From NCBI RefSeq assembly GCF_001625305.1, contig NW_017803921.1, forward strand, positions 1,459,621 through 1,523,620: a stretch of 64,000 nucleotides of DNA, read 5' to 3'. The translations under genes and the position numbers were made by a program. Shown piece after piece: positions 48,601 through 54,859 of this stretch (the first letter of the stretch is position 1; each line of letters starts with the position of its first letter). The stretch is from Branchiostoma belcheri. Lineage: Eukaryota; Chordata; Leptocardii; Amphioxiformes; Branchiostomatidae. The notes below the pieces were generated by a model. The model was not told where the DNA came from and ran no database searches. It saw only the letters and a program-made list of their open reading frames with translations.

Positions 48601-51087
48601 ATACCCGGTGATAGGATGTGCTCCGGGGGATGTTGACAAAAGTCTGATGGAACCGGGTAAGACGGAGGACTGTTACCGCCTGTATCTCACTCACGCAGGG
48701 CACCGCCGTGAAACTACATAATCAGTCATGCTGACGAACTGTTTACTGAGACGGCCGTAAATACTTTCAACAGTTCTTTATTCTCTTTATCCACAAACAC
48801 TTGTTTGTAAGAGCCGACGTTTCAAACGCAACATATACAATGTATATTGTACATAACACCAGTAACACCCAGCTTAAGTGCACAGCCAACCAGTCAAGAT
48901 CACAGAGGGTCATCAAAACGTCGGCTCTTGTAAAAAAATGATTGTGAATAAAAAATCTTTGATATTCAATCATTAACCAACCTGATGACATTATCCCTGA
49001 TGTTAACTGATACGTATTTCATATATCTATCAATAATGTACGTCGCCAATATCGTTATGCTGCTGCTTTGATTTCATGGTAGTGTTATCATCCCAGTGTT
49101 GCGTGTCCTGGTTATATGGTACGAAATGGACCTATACCATTATTACGTCACAGTTTGTTTACCGCAATGAATGCCGGTCAATCGACGTTTATATTGTACA
49201 GGGGTGCGTAGCGCGGCGTGTGTTTGTGTAGCGTTAGCCTGATATAAGGCTTTTAATACAGTTACTACTTTTGTCTAACGTCACAACTAAATCACCCATG
49301 TGGTATGTAATGCTGTGTCAACACAACTAGATGCAGCAAAAATCAGACATACCTTACTTTGAAAACTTTGAAATGATCTTTATTCTTTAACTGACCGTTC
49401 TAGAATGTTCTTTAGAACAGGTAAACAAACTGTGACGCAATAATGGTATAGGTCCATTCATTTCTGTCGTCATGCAAAGTACTACTCAGACTGAAATTGA
49501 GAATGATCAAGTATGTGTTGAACTTAAAAGTTGAGATATGTTGCATCAATCATTCCTATGATGTAAAATATGGTTAATACAATTACGATTCAGCTTCTTT
49601 AATTCGTTATTTGAATGCTACGTGACACTAACTGGGTAGTAGGTGTAAATTTTGTACTTCGCCACAAATTAGAGACTTTAATGTCCCTTTGTGGATACTT
49701 CAAATGCGTTCAAAATGGCTAACCAATTAAGAGGGATGTAAATAACCCCAAAAATAGACTGATTCATATTCGCGCTGCAGAAACCAACGCGAGTTACACG
49801 TACTATAGAGGCAGAACACGCTCATAGCAGCAGGTAAAAACTCGTATTTGGAACCATAGTCGACGGTAGATAAATCCTGGGTACTACTGGGATATTGGAC
49901 TTTTTTCCTAGTAGTCATCAATATGGGGGATTTGTGCCTCAGAATTGTAATCACTGCGTTATATCCCTCATTCGCCACGTTTTCGTGTTTAGTATCAAGT
50001 GTCATCGTTCGTTATACCTAGTACCTAGATACGTTCGTACGTTAACGATATCCTCCGATGAATACAACTCATACTAAAAGGGCTTTGTGTTTTACCACTT
50101 TGTTTTCTTTTTTTTTTGTTTTCTTGATGCTAAAGGAAGATGCGACTTACCTAACTACCGCTAAATAGAGTTATTAGGTCTCTTCATTGATTGTACGTTG
50201 GGTTCGATGATTAGGCATTAGGTATTACTTAGGATATTGGACTTTTTACCGGTCGTCATCAATTTGAGGAACATGTGCATTAACATTGTGAGCACAGCAT
50301 TATATACCTCTGAAATTCCATAAAATATGGTGTAGAGCGAAAGAATCAAGTGCCGATCTCCACATATATGGATTATAAAAGGAAAACATACTTTTAACGC
50401 ACAGATACTGCCATTAACTTGTTGTTGGTTTTGGATTTTCATCATCACCCCATCGCTCTTTTTTGTCCGCGTTAATGAAAACGATCTTTTCTTACTTTTT
50501 ATTCAAGAACTCAAAAACAGTACAGCGATGCAAATACATAATAGATAACTACAAAAACATTTCAAATTGTTAACACAAAAAATGTATTAAAAATGGGTAA
50601 AGAGAAAGTATATTTCTTATGATTACTGGTGTTGTCCTCATCGCAAAGTATGTAGTTTTTTTCATTCCAACATTTCATGACTGGACATGGTGACGGCACA
50701 CTCAAGTTATATCAACTTATTTTATACCGTCACCAACGCAGAGGACAAATACGGAACGGGACAATACTCATTTTCACTTGAGTGAAGTGAGGAAAGTCGT
50801 GTAAAGTGCCTTTCCCAAGGGCACAAGATCGGTGGCATGTCAGAACTCGAACCTCAGGGTTCCGAGTCGAGTACTCTGCCGCTTCGCCACACGGCCCCAC
50901 CTGATATATGTAGTTTACTCAGGTTTTATACAAAAGGTACAACCATCAGTTTTCTTAGATAAGATAAGACAAATATGGCAGTACCGATAAACAAAAGACA
51001 CGACTTACCTACAGACTGCTCCTTAGAAGCCCCTAGTAGAGCCAATGTCACGGAGACAAGTAGAATCGGCCCCAGGCAATTATCCAT
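24345..51087 (-). CDS. Plxdc: PLXDC1/PLXDC2 (TEM7 family) homologue, 12-13 coding exons
   Basis: Plexin domain-containing type I membrane protein. Vertebrate PLXDC1/2 (TEM7/TEM7R) are single-pass cell-surface proteins of endothelium and neural tissue, reported as PEDF receptors that also bind cortactin and nidogen. Coding exons: 51087-51009, 37895-37810, 33342-33208, 32855-32786, 32447-32325, 29882-29829, 29437-29373, 28557-28458, 28092-27997, 27488-27407, 25760-25700, 25519-25028. All are GT-AG and phase-compatible, giving 480 residues (vertebrate members are about 500-530). Signal peptide 1-21, plexin/nidogen-like region about 101-235, PSI domain 270-323 with eight Cys, low-complexity stalk 324-430, membrane helix 438-457, short tail. 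Diagnostic matches to the family include SFDFPFYGH, QYIAPLMANFD, GSFTFQVTL, DGRIIFVYKE, TVYEYH and the CSDGYDRKRQQWVDAGC block. N-glycosylation sequons at N50, N117 and N164. A single gene resembling both paralogues fits a pre-duplication lineage. Splicing to 24610-24345 would give a 561-residue form. Confidence 0.93.
25028..25519 (-). CDS. Plxdc: Plxdc coding exon 12: stalk, membrane helix and short tail
   Basis: 164 codons including the TAG stop. The last PSI cysteine (C323) is followed by an acidic/Pro-rich, presumably O-glycosylated stalk. The stalk holds a small internal repeat (EAGTRDDL / SAGTRDNL, residues about 371-387). Residues 438-457 (VIIGILVAVVIVVVAIAWII) form one membrane helix, matching the IIGIL start of the vertebrate helix. 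The tail read to the stop is only about 23 residues. No polyadenylation hexamer is seen just downstream, which favours splicing onward from the donor at 25050 (GTGG|gtacag) into 24610-24345. Confidence 0.9.
   Translation of the reverse strand, partial: AVTKKCEEETLPPETLTTSSKPKEPPPPRPPKALDVSYTGRDEVEEAGLRGGLEAGTRDDLSAGTRDNLDGPLQVVNPKSSRVQNIEKIKDSKSSVKMADAGEPSQVVRRFRSAQALETEVIIGILVAVVIVVVAIAWIIHAYSRRSTPELVVVEVGTGAEFL
25700..25760 (-). CDS. Plxdc: Plxdc coding exon 11: second half of PSI domain
   Basis: 61-base exon (residues 298-317) encoding CSDGYDRKRQQWVDAGCDQE. It supplies C298 and C314 and the RxQxWV(D)xGC signature shared with PLXDC2. Acceptor ctttcacag, donor gtaccg. Another frame of this exon is also open, but only this one is phase-consistent and conserved. 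Confidence 0.94.
25761..27406 (-). other. Plxdc intron 10 (1.6 kb)
   Basis: Contains a plus-oriented tRNA-derived SINE copy near its 3' (low-coordinate) end. The remaining sequence has no recognisable feature. Confidence 0.7.
25933..26190 (+). mobile_element. SINE, tRNA-derived group 1, in Plxdc intron 10
   Basis: The tRNA-like head has an A-box-like gtccagtggtttaata and a B box agttcgaatcc. It is followed by gttgtcgctcacgtgacatgtacgct(a)ctggaaagggttgcagt and a 3' part ggtacaatgaatctgtaaatactgtacata. The body matches the 18.7 and 35.4 kb copies. It is inserted antisense to the gene. Confidence 0.85.
27407..27488 (-). CDS. Plxdc: Plxdc coding exon 10: first half of PSI domain
   Basis: 82-base exon (residues 270-297). 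Cysteines at 271, 277, 280, 289 and 292 with spacing C-x5-C-x2-C-x8-C-x2-C, the PSI (plexin-semaphorin-integrin) pattern, including the GFxCxWC core. Donor gtgagt, acceptor gttgcag. PSI modules are small disulphide-knotted wedges that orient neighbouring ectodomains. Confidence 0.93.
27997..28092 (-). CDS. Plxdc: Plxdc coding exon 9: TVYEYHTLDL block, end of plexin-like domain
   Basis: 96-base exon (residues 238-269) encoding VHRKTVYEYHTLDLQLQKVK and ending LLSPLP. Three acceptors are possible within 22 bases. The one at cccccag is chosen because only it gives both the correct phase and the conserved N-V-x-R-K-T-V-Y-E-Y-H string. Consensus donor gtaagt. Confidence 0.92.
28458..28557 (-). CDS. 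Plxdc: Plxdc coding exon 8: VGLSDA-type block
   Basis: 100-base exon (residues 205-237). YPVRMGISDAYTVDILLLPI corresponds to the (H)PV(K)VGLSDAF block of PLXDC2. Entry phase 0 follows exon 7. Donor gtacgg leaves one base, which completes an Asn with exon 9, reproducing the family's N-V-x-R-(R/K)-T motif. Confidence 0.92.
29373..29437 (-). CDS. Plxdc: Plxdc coding exon 7: GSFTFQ...DGRIIFVYKE
   Basis: 65-base exon (residues 183-204) encoding GSFTFQVTLCSDGRIIFVYK plus a final Glu. It is too short and too spliced to appear as a long ORF, but agrees almost residue for residue with the family. Acceptor tttcttgcag; donor gtttga is a weak splice donor, the poorest in the gene. The exon contains one unpaired Cys (C193) within the plexin-like domain. 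Confidence 0.93.
29563..29662. mobile_element. palindromic (fold-back) element, Plxdc intron 6
   Basis: 29563-29594 and 29631-29662 are near-perfect inverted arms of about 31 bases (gccaaaaaggagttactcaagcaa(c)tggata and its reverse complement) around a ~36-base spacer. The outer flanks (catatgctatgcc and gacgtatggcatatgc) also resemble each other. A partial copy is at 8.93 kb. No coding capacity, so MITE-like. Confidence 0.8.
29829..29882 (-). CDS. Plxdc: Plxdc coding exon 6: LTVEWFRVRLEDN strand pair
   Basis: 54-base exon (residues 165-182) encoding STLTVEWFRVRLEDNVD, matching the vertebrate (A/T)L(V/T)V(Q/E)W...V.L.DN strand pair. Consensus donor gtgagt and acceptor atttcag. It leaves one base, satisfied by the two leading bases of exon 7. 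Confidence 0.93.
29883..32324 (-). other. Plxdc intron 5 (2.4 kb)
   Basis: Contains a short TA/CTTA tract at 30341-30366. A dispersed-repeat-like stretch follows it (cctcccgtgcgaagcacattgg and onward), and a similar opening (tttacttagtttctcccacg) is at 57.77 kb. The GC-richer segment 31480-31810 has two TAATTACA-type homeodomain core sites. No exon seen. Confidence 0.6.
32325..32447 (-). CDS. Plxdc: Plxdc coding exon 5: QYIAPLMANFD block
   Basis: 123-base exon (residues 124-164). It contains TQYIAPLMANFDATLDP and then SAVRYRDNG, the core of the NIDO-like fold shared by PLXDC proteins (and, more distantly, nidogens and mucin-4). Two leading bases complete a Gly with exon 4 and one trailing base completes the Gly of a DNGS sequon with exon 6. 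Donor gtaagg. Confidence 0.95.
32786..32855 (-). CDS. Plxdc: Plxdc coding exon 4: SFDFPFYGH block
   Basis: 70-base exon (residues 101-123 plus one base) with a pyrimidine-rich acceptor (ctttacag) and donor gtaaag. It encodes the nearly invariant SFDFPFYGH signature followed by a sequon at N117 (NVS). This is the first beta-rich part of the plexin/nidogen-like extracellular domain. Confidence 0.93.
33208..33342 (-). CDS. Plxdc: Plxdc coding exon 3: conserved YY motif to plexin-domain entry
   Basis: Exactly 45 codons (residues 56-100), phase 0 on both sides. It starts SRREYYQPIYIPSYPPGGG and continues FWVELDPGERWVTVATGLPE. The YY...IY...(L/F)WV(N/E)(I/L)D pattern is the same as in vertebrate PLXDC2, although the loop sequence differs. 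Donor gtaaga; acceptor ctctag. Confidence 0.9.
34290..34392. repeat. (TG)n/(TATG)n/(TGCG)n microsatellite
   Basis: Alternating purine-pyrimidine tract, mostly TG with TATG and TGCG variants. The Val/Cys/Tyr open frame through it is an artefact. Confidence 0.95.
35335..35590 (+). mobile_element. SINE, tRNA-derived group 1, in Plxdc intron 2
   Basis: The head ends in a B box (gggctcgaatccc). The body is gttgtcggtcccaattgcacgctgctggaaagggccgcagt, then ggtacaccaatgaacctgcaaataacggtacacacagcgt. It is the best-preserved partner of the 25.9-kb copy and is antisense to the gene. Confidence 0.85.
37810..37895 (-). CDS. Plxdc: Plxdc coding exon 2: N-terminal acidic linker
   Basis: 86-base exon with acceptor gtaatcag and donor gtacgt. 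It encodes residues 27-55, ending PPQENDSNVE, with an N-glycosylation sequon at N50. It aligns in position and character with the acidic, Asn/Gln-rich stretch that precedes the conserved YY motif of vertebrate PLXDC2. One of the other frames is also open in this short exon, so the frame choice rests on phase agreement with exons 1 and 3 and on the family match. Confidence 0.8.
40811..40905 (+). repeat. dispersed repeat with hammerhead-like core, copy 1
   Basis: CTGATGA (40815-40821), a perfect 6-bp stem GATGGC/GCCATC (823-828 / 834-839), then GAAA (840-843), followed by ctcggctgtgg and a tail ctttgatatttaatcattcaccaacttgatgaa. A diverged copy in the same order is at 48.89-49.0 kb. The first helix flanking the core pairs poorly. 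Confidence 0.55.
43644..43686. repeat. 13-bp perfect inverted repeat (hairpin)
   Basis: AGTATCTCGTAAA (43644-43656) and TTTACGAGATACT (43674-43686) are separated by 17 bases, inside a GC-richer island of Plxdc intron 1. Confidence 0.8.
43837..44125 (+). repeat. diverged direct duplication, unit ~110 bp
   Basis: 43837-43945 and 44012-44125 both run gtctcttctaaatg...catgcgtagaat(a/g)cga(g/c)tt(c/g)ccatatgt...tacgtaattagtta(g/t)ga..a(c/t)ggat(t)att(a)aactgc. They start 175 bases apart with an unrelated spacer. Confidence 0.75.
45769..45795. promoter_or_regulatory. facing pair of extended AAGGTCA half-sites
   Basis: TGACCTTG (45769-45776) and CAAGGTCA (45788-45795) form a perfect 8-bp inverted repeat spaced by 11 bases. 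(T)CAAGGTCA is the monomeric site of ERR/SF-1-type nuclear receptors. Function here is unproven. Confidence 0.4.
46226..46520 (+). repeat. ~125-bp tandem repeat with tRNA A-box-like start, 2.3 copies
   Basis: (g)ccgaccgTGtGtcGCAGTGATCGAGcg starts units at about 46231, 46356 and 46482. Between them lie ttctg(g)...aaagaaat(a)acat(g/c)tagattgc(a/g)t(c/t)...aaact/aagtaatttttgatgt(c/t)acagcct(a/g)ggtaa. The gtggcgcagtgatcgagcg string resembles the 5' part of tRNA-Ser/Leu genes, but no B box follows. Confidence 0.8.
48789..48998 (+). mobile_element. inverted-repeat element, hammerhead-like family copy 2
   Basis: gtaagagccgacgttt (48810-48825) and aaacgtcggctcttgta (48917-48933) are inverted arms. 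48889-48916 corresponds to the hammerhead-like region of copy 1 (gatca-cagag-ggtcatc-aaaac), but the core has decayed. The tail tctttgatattcaatcattaaccaacctgatga matches copy 1. Confidence 0.65.
49128..49455. mobile_element. 328-bp inverted-repeat transposon (MITE) with 36-bp TIRs
   Basis: 49128-49163 and 49420-49455 are reverse complements at 35 of 36 positions (ggacctataccattatt(a/g)cgtcacagtttgtttacc). The internal 256 bases have no coding capacity. The flanks read aaat and attc, so the target duplication cannot be fixed by eye. Very low divergence of the ends suggests recent activity. Confidence 0.88.
49880..50360 (-). repeat. diverged tandem duplication with similar minus-strand peptides
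   Basis: 49880-50015 and 50221-50360 align along ggta(c/t)ta(c)t..gatattggactttt(t)(a)cc...gtcatcaat(a/t)tg.gg. On the minus strand the same frame gives YNAVITILRHKSPILMTTRK and YNAVLTMLMHMFLKLMTTGK. Neither copy has a complete, splice-flanked exon. Confidence 0.6.
50695..50898 (-). mobile_element. SINE, tRNA-derived, group 2
   Basis: The minus strand starts ggccgtgtGGCGAAGCGGcagagtactcgactcggaaccctgaGGTTCGAGTTC, which carries clear pol III A and B boxes. It continues ttgtgcccttgggaaaggcactttacacgactttcctcacttcactcaagtgaaaatgagta. That central block is widespread in marine invertebrate SINEs (recalled, not checked). Confidence 0.85.
51009..51087 (-). CDS. Plxdc: Plxdc coding exon 1: start codon and signal peptide
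   Basis: The ATG at 51087-51085 lies in a favourable context (gggaagATGG). It starts MDNCLGPILLVSVTLALLGA, a short n-region, hydrophobic core and small-residue cleavage zone near residue 21. The donor is a consensus gtaagt. It leaves one base, and the next exon needs exactly two, so the phase fits across a 13.1-kb intron. The upstream in-frame TTG codons are not needed. The exon could in principle belong to another secreted protein, but no other minus-strand exon with a matching phase was seen in between. Confidence 0.75.
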
Positions 51088-52140
51088 CTTCCCCGCTGCA
51101 GAGCTTCCCAAAGGAGCCTACCACTGCAACTGGAAACCGGCAGCGGAACTCCAACTCATCGGAGGGTCTACAGAAATCCTTTCAACTCCCCACGCCCGGT
51201 GAATGAATTATGGCAATTTGTTTTGAGATACGGGATGAGAGAGTAGGCCGGGGGTAGTCATCTGTAGAGCGTCCTGTATGGATCTGAGAGCGGGGTGAAG
51301 TCAGGGCTCACTGCAGTCCGAGCCTCAGCGTAGACGCTGCATCTTCTGGGCAACACCCCAATTATACTGCAGAGTCAAAGGATTACATGGACCCAGAATA
51401 GTATTAGAGAAGCATTGTAGATAGCTGATTACACGGGAAATGAATGCAGGGGGTAGCTAGGTTGAGGTGATGCTCCGATGTCTGATAGTACACGGCGTAC
51501 GCTCGCACGCCTTTCAACCTTCTGCTCGTGAGAGCTAGTTCCGCCGCCCTGTTCACGAGTGTCCGCTGATCAATACGTCTGGGCGACCACTGCGGTTGTC
51601 ACCAGATATCAACCTGTGAAACGAGGTCCATTTACACCTCCGGCTCGGCCCATCGTGTCCCGCGGGCCCCGTGTGCCTCACCTTCCGCCCACAGACACGC
51701 CGCCGCCACGGTAAGTCCCCAACCGGGCCTGTCTGCTGTATAAACACCTTCCGTGATGACTATGCAATACGCCTAATTGACTCCAATCCGCCAGATTACG
51801 GGGAAATCTTCGCGGTTCGTGATACCCCCCATCCACGCCTGTAAACCTACACTGTACAACCGGCGGTTCTGGCTCAGACGTCGTAAATTGCAGCCACCGT
51901 GCTTACCACACTTCCCGGAGAAGGCAGATGATTCCTTCGCGTGACGTTCCAGGAAAACCTTTGGATGTCTAGATAGCACGTTCTCTAGATAACAAGGCTG
52001 GCGTTCATCAGTCCTGTACCCGTCCTTGCCCCTGTAGAACCGCCCGATGGTTACAGACGTGCGAGTGAACGCGGCAGCTGCGGGCGGGCCAGGTGGTCTG
52101 AACCAACAGACCTTGAAAAAAACCAGGAAGGAAATTTGTT
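51088..52140 (-). other. 5' flank of Plxdc: presumed 5'UTR/proximal promoter, GC-richer
   Basis: No TATA box is seen within about 300 bases upstream of the Plxdc ATG on the minus strand. The region is GC-richer than the introns, with open frames on both strands but no paired splice sites. The transcription start of Plxdc may lie here or at 52.2 kb. Confidence 0.4.
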
Positions 52141-52143
52141 AGC

Positions 52144-52219
52144 GGGCGGGGCGACTGACGCTCCGAGGACGACCAATCAGCGACCAGCCACGCACCGGCC
52201 TGGCTACATGTATATATAT
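52144..52219 (+). promoter_or_regulatory. GC box, CCAAT box and TATA box in promoter order
   Basis: GGGCGGGGCG (52144-52153), CCAAT inside gaccaatcag (52173-52177) and TATATATAT (52211-52219) are spaced as in a classical pol II promoter reading to the right, with a start expected near 52245. TATATATA and ATTGG also read on the minus strand towards Plxdc, 1.1 kb away, so the direction is uncertain. Confidence 0.45.
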
Positions 52220-52259
52220 GGCGCTGCCAGAGAGGTAGCATATGCGCTAGAAGCATTAT

Positions 52260-53780
52260 GACCCTTATAAATTATACTCATTGTCCCATTATCCCGGCAC
52301 ACCAGATGAGGAATTGCCAACAGGCAGCTGTGTTGGTCAAATGTCTAAAATCGCCATGATAGTAGATGTTTATATTTTCCGAACGGAGCCTATTGCATGT
52401 TATGTATGTACTGTATTGCACATTAGCTATTGCGTGAGCGTTTTTAAAACTGAAAATATGCTGTTATTTTTACTTCTGATTGAAAATATGGGTTACAAGA
52501 ACGACTAAACAGACCGGAAAACGTCGGATTGTAAATTAAAAGTACCCAATGCATTTACGTATACATTGCAACCCATATAGATTTACATCTTCGCAAATTT
52601 ATGTTTTTTTCTCAAAACCACGCTGCTGCAGACGTGAGCCTAACAGAAATATAGATGGCCATAACCAACGGGGAACGCATCGATGCAGAAAGGCAGGGTG
52701 AAACTACTTCAGAGTAATATTGCATTGCAGTTAGGTATATGGCAGTTTATATCCGGAATGATCGGCCTCGGCTGCCAAGTGTGACGTATGCATCATCACG
52801 GCAGAACCGTCGATCGATCCGGCAAGGTATCAAGTTCGCCAAGAAAACTGCCCCCCGTCTGAACTGTACGTCAGAAAACAGTCAGACTGCTGTTCTAGCT
52901 TTTAATAAGTGCGCGGCACCGCCGGTAAGTAGCTGTGGATTAATGCAGGATCCATGTACGTATGCCTCGCCTGTCGATAGGAACCTAAATATGACCAGTT
53001 CCGGCATCTTTGGCACGTCCCCTGCCGGGACACACCTACCCGCACCGTCAGCGGGTCCGGTTGTTGGCGGCGGTTCAATCCAGGTCGCGGTTCATGCCTG
53101 GGTCCAAAGCAACGCTTTCTCAGTCCAGAAATGATTGTTATCTAAACCACTCCTGACAAGAGGGAGCATTACCCACACCTCTTCCCTGAGAGAGTAACAG
53201 GCTCGATTAGAGACTTCAGCAGCGCAGAAGGTAGGGTCGTCGACACGGGAAGATATGAATATGTATCCTGTGATTTCATGGGGGAAGTGGCTAAACGCGT
53301 GACGAAGGTCGCAGAGTCATTGAATTATACGGCGGATCTTTGCCTCCCGAACACACGCCGTGACTTATTTGTCGGCATGATAAGTTATCAGTACGGCTGG
53401 CGGAGTAACGCGACGTGACGAGACTGATAATTAGGAAGCTGAAGGGTGGAAGCTCAATGGCAATAAATGGATATAAACGTGTCTGTTGCAAAGAGCAATA
53501 TCATGTGATTTAGTACCTGTCGGGGATAGAAGAACGCTGCAGTCAAACTGTGGCCAAGTCATCAAAGAACCTGGGCCGGATGTAGCCACCTGATGTTTTG
53601 TTGCCTGGCGCTACTTTTAAGCCCTCGGCTGGCTAATTAGTACACACGGATACATTTACGGCACATCCTGTGTTTTAGGTACTGTACCAAAGCAAAGTGT
53701 CCACAGAGAGAACATGAACATCACAATAGCTGCATCCTCACATAAACTCAACTTTTCAAGACATTTCAAGAGACAATAAA
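52260..53780. other. no supported gene downstream of the 52.2-kb promoter motifs
   Basis: A 131-codon frame at 52739-53134 contains a consensus donor (ccgccg|gtaagt at 52929) but no family similarity, and its codon use is not that of the confident exons. It could be a non-coding first exon. Confidence 0.35.
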
Positions 53781-53802
53781 CCTGACCACAGGTTTTAACA
53801 CT

Positions 53803-53923
53803 GCACGACGAAAAGCAGTAAATGCCAATAAAGTCTGGTAACGTTTACTTTGTAAAGACAACCGGACGTTTACTTTACCAGACTTCGTTGGCATTTTGCC
53901 ATTGTAAATCCGACTTTTCGTGC
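53803..53923. mobile_element. ~120-bp palindromic element
   Basis: gcacgacgaaaag...aaatgccaataaagtctggtaa...gtttacttt folds against gtttactttaccagacttcgttggcatttt...cttttcgtgc. The arms are about 50 bases with small mismatches and almost no loop, typical of fold-back MITEs. Confidence 0.75.
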
Positions 53924-54859
53924 ATGAAATGTAAGCATGGGTTTGTACATCCTCGATGCTGGAGTGATCGATGTCCCCATTAGTGTTATGTCCTCCTAAC
54001 CAGTTCTGCACCAAACAAAATAAATCAGCAATCAAACCTCGCGTAGCTTTCTTTTTTCCTTCCCGGGGGTAAAAATCTAATTACCACCGATTTTTTTTTC
54101 AGACGTTACTCAAACAAATCGACTCGCACATATTTATATATCCAATTCTGTGTAACTTCTGAATAGAAAGTGAGCCAAAGAATATCTGTTTGACTCCTAT
54201 TCAACAGGCTTCAACACCAATCTTAGCAACGCCTCCCAATCTTACAGACCCAATGAACCAAGGAAGATGTAGTTTGGCTCTGTATAAACAGGTTTCACAT
54301 TAATCGTAGAAGGTATTGCCCTGCATGACTCTTAACTAGAAACTAGAATCTAAGATATCACGAGCTTACCCAAGTTTTTGCATGCATTAAACTAAATGTC
54401 CAGCATGGGTACTTAATGGTGCGAATGTACATTTTCTAAACCCCTTTTGTTACGGCTTTCTTATAGGATACATGCAGTAATCCGCTGCTCAAGCAAGATA
54501 TACTTTTATTGTCATCATTGAAGTAAAACTTTAAAGTAAGACAAATTGTTGGCCATGTTGAATATGGTCTATCCATCCATCTATTTCAGCTTGCCATGTT
54601 CCCTTGCCGTATCGACAACGCGAAGCTAGTAAGTGATAAACCGTAGCATTATGACCACATTCCCCCCAACTGATCCCCAGGTATTTGGTTAAAAGCTGAG
54701 CTGCATCCGACCAGCGATTGAACAATACATCCCCAGATCTGCACAATTTGTATCTGTACTAACCAGCTTTGTGTGTGATTCGTAAGGGCAAACTTCGACC
54801 CTCACCTTCTTTAAAGTTTCCTAACAAGTGGTTTCAACTTCGCCAAGCTGGCTGATCAA

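Larger units (their letters stand above)
37896..51008 (-). other. Plxdc intron 1 (13.1 kb)
   Basis: The largest intron, with consensus ends. No other coding exon is convincing inside it. It holds the repeats annotated separately (40.8, 43.8-44.1, 46.2, 48.8, 49.1-49.5, 49.9-50.4 and 50.7 kb), a facing pair of AAGGTCA half-sites at 45.8 kb, and several GC-richer islands (43.5-43.8, 46.5-46.85, 47.6-47.9, 48.36-48.7 kb) that may be regulatory. Long first introns of developmental genes often carry enhancers; that use here is an inference. Confidence 0.7.

Noticed and set aside
50830-50898. Possible genuine tRNA gene on the minus strand
   Set aside because: It has A and B boxes but no complete cloverleaf or acceptor stem closure, and a SINE body follows.
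25028-51087. Assignment of the minus-strand gene to nidogen, sarcoglycan or FAM171 families
   Set aside because: Considered from single exons. The full exon series matches PLXDC order, and the PSI cysteines and membrane segment exclude the others.
52739-53134. 131-codon plus-strand ORF downstream of the promoter-like motifs
   Set aside because: It runs through an apparent donor, has no recognisable domain, and lacks the codon bias of the confident exons. Kept only as a note.
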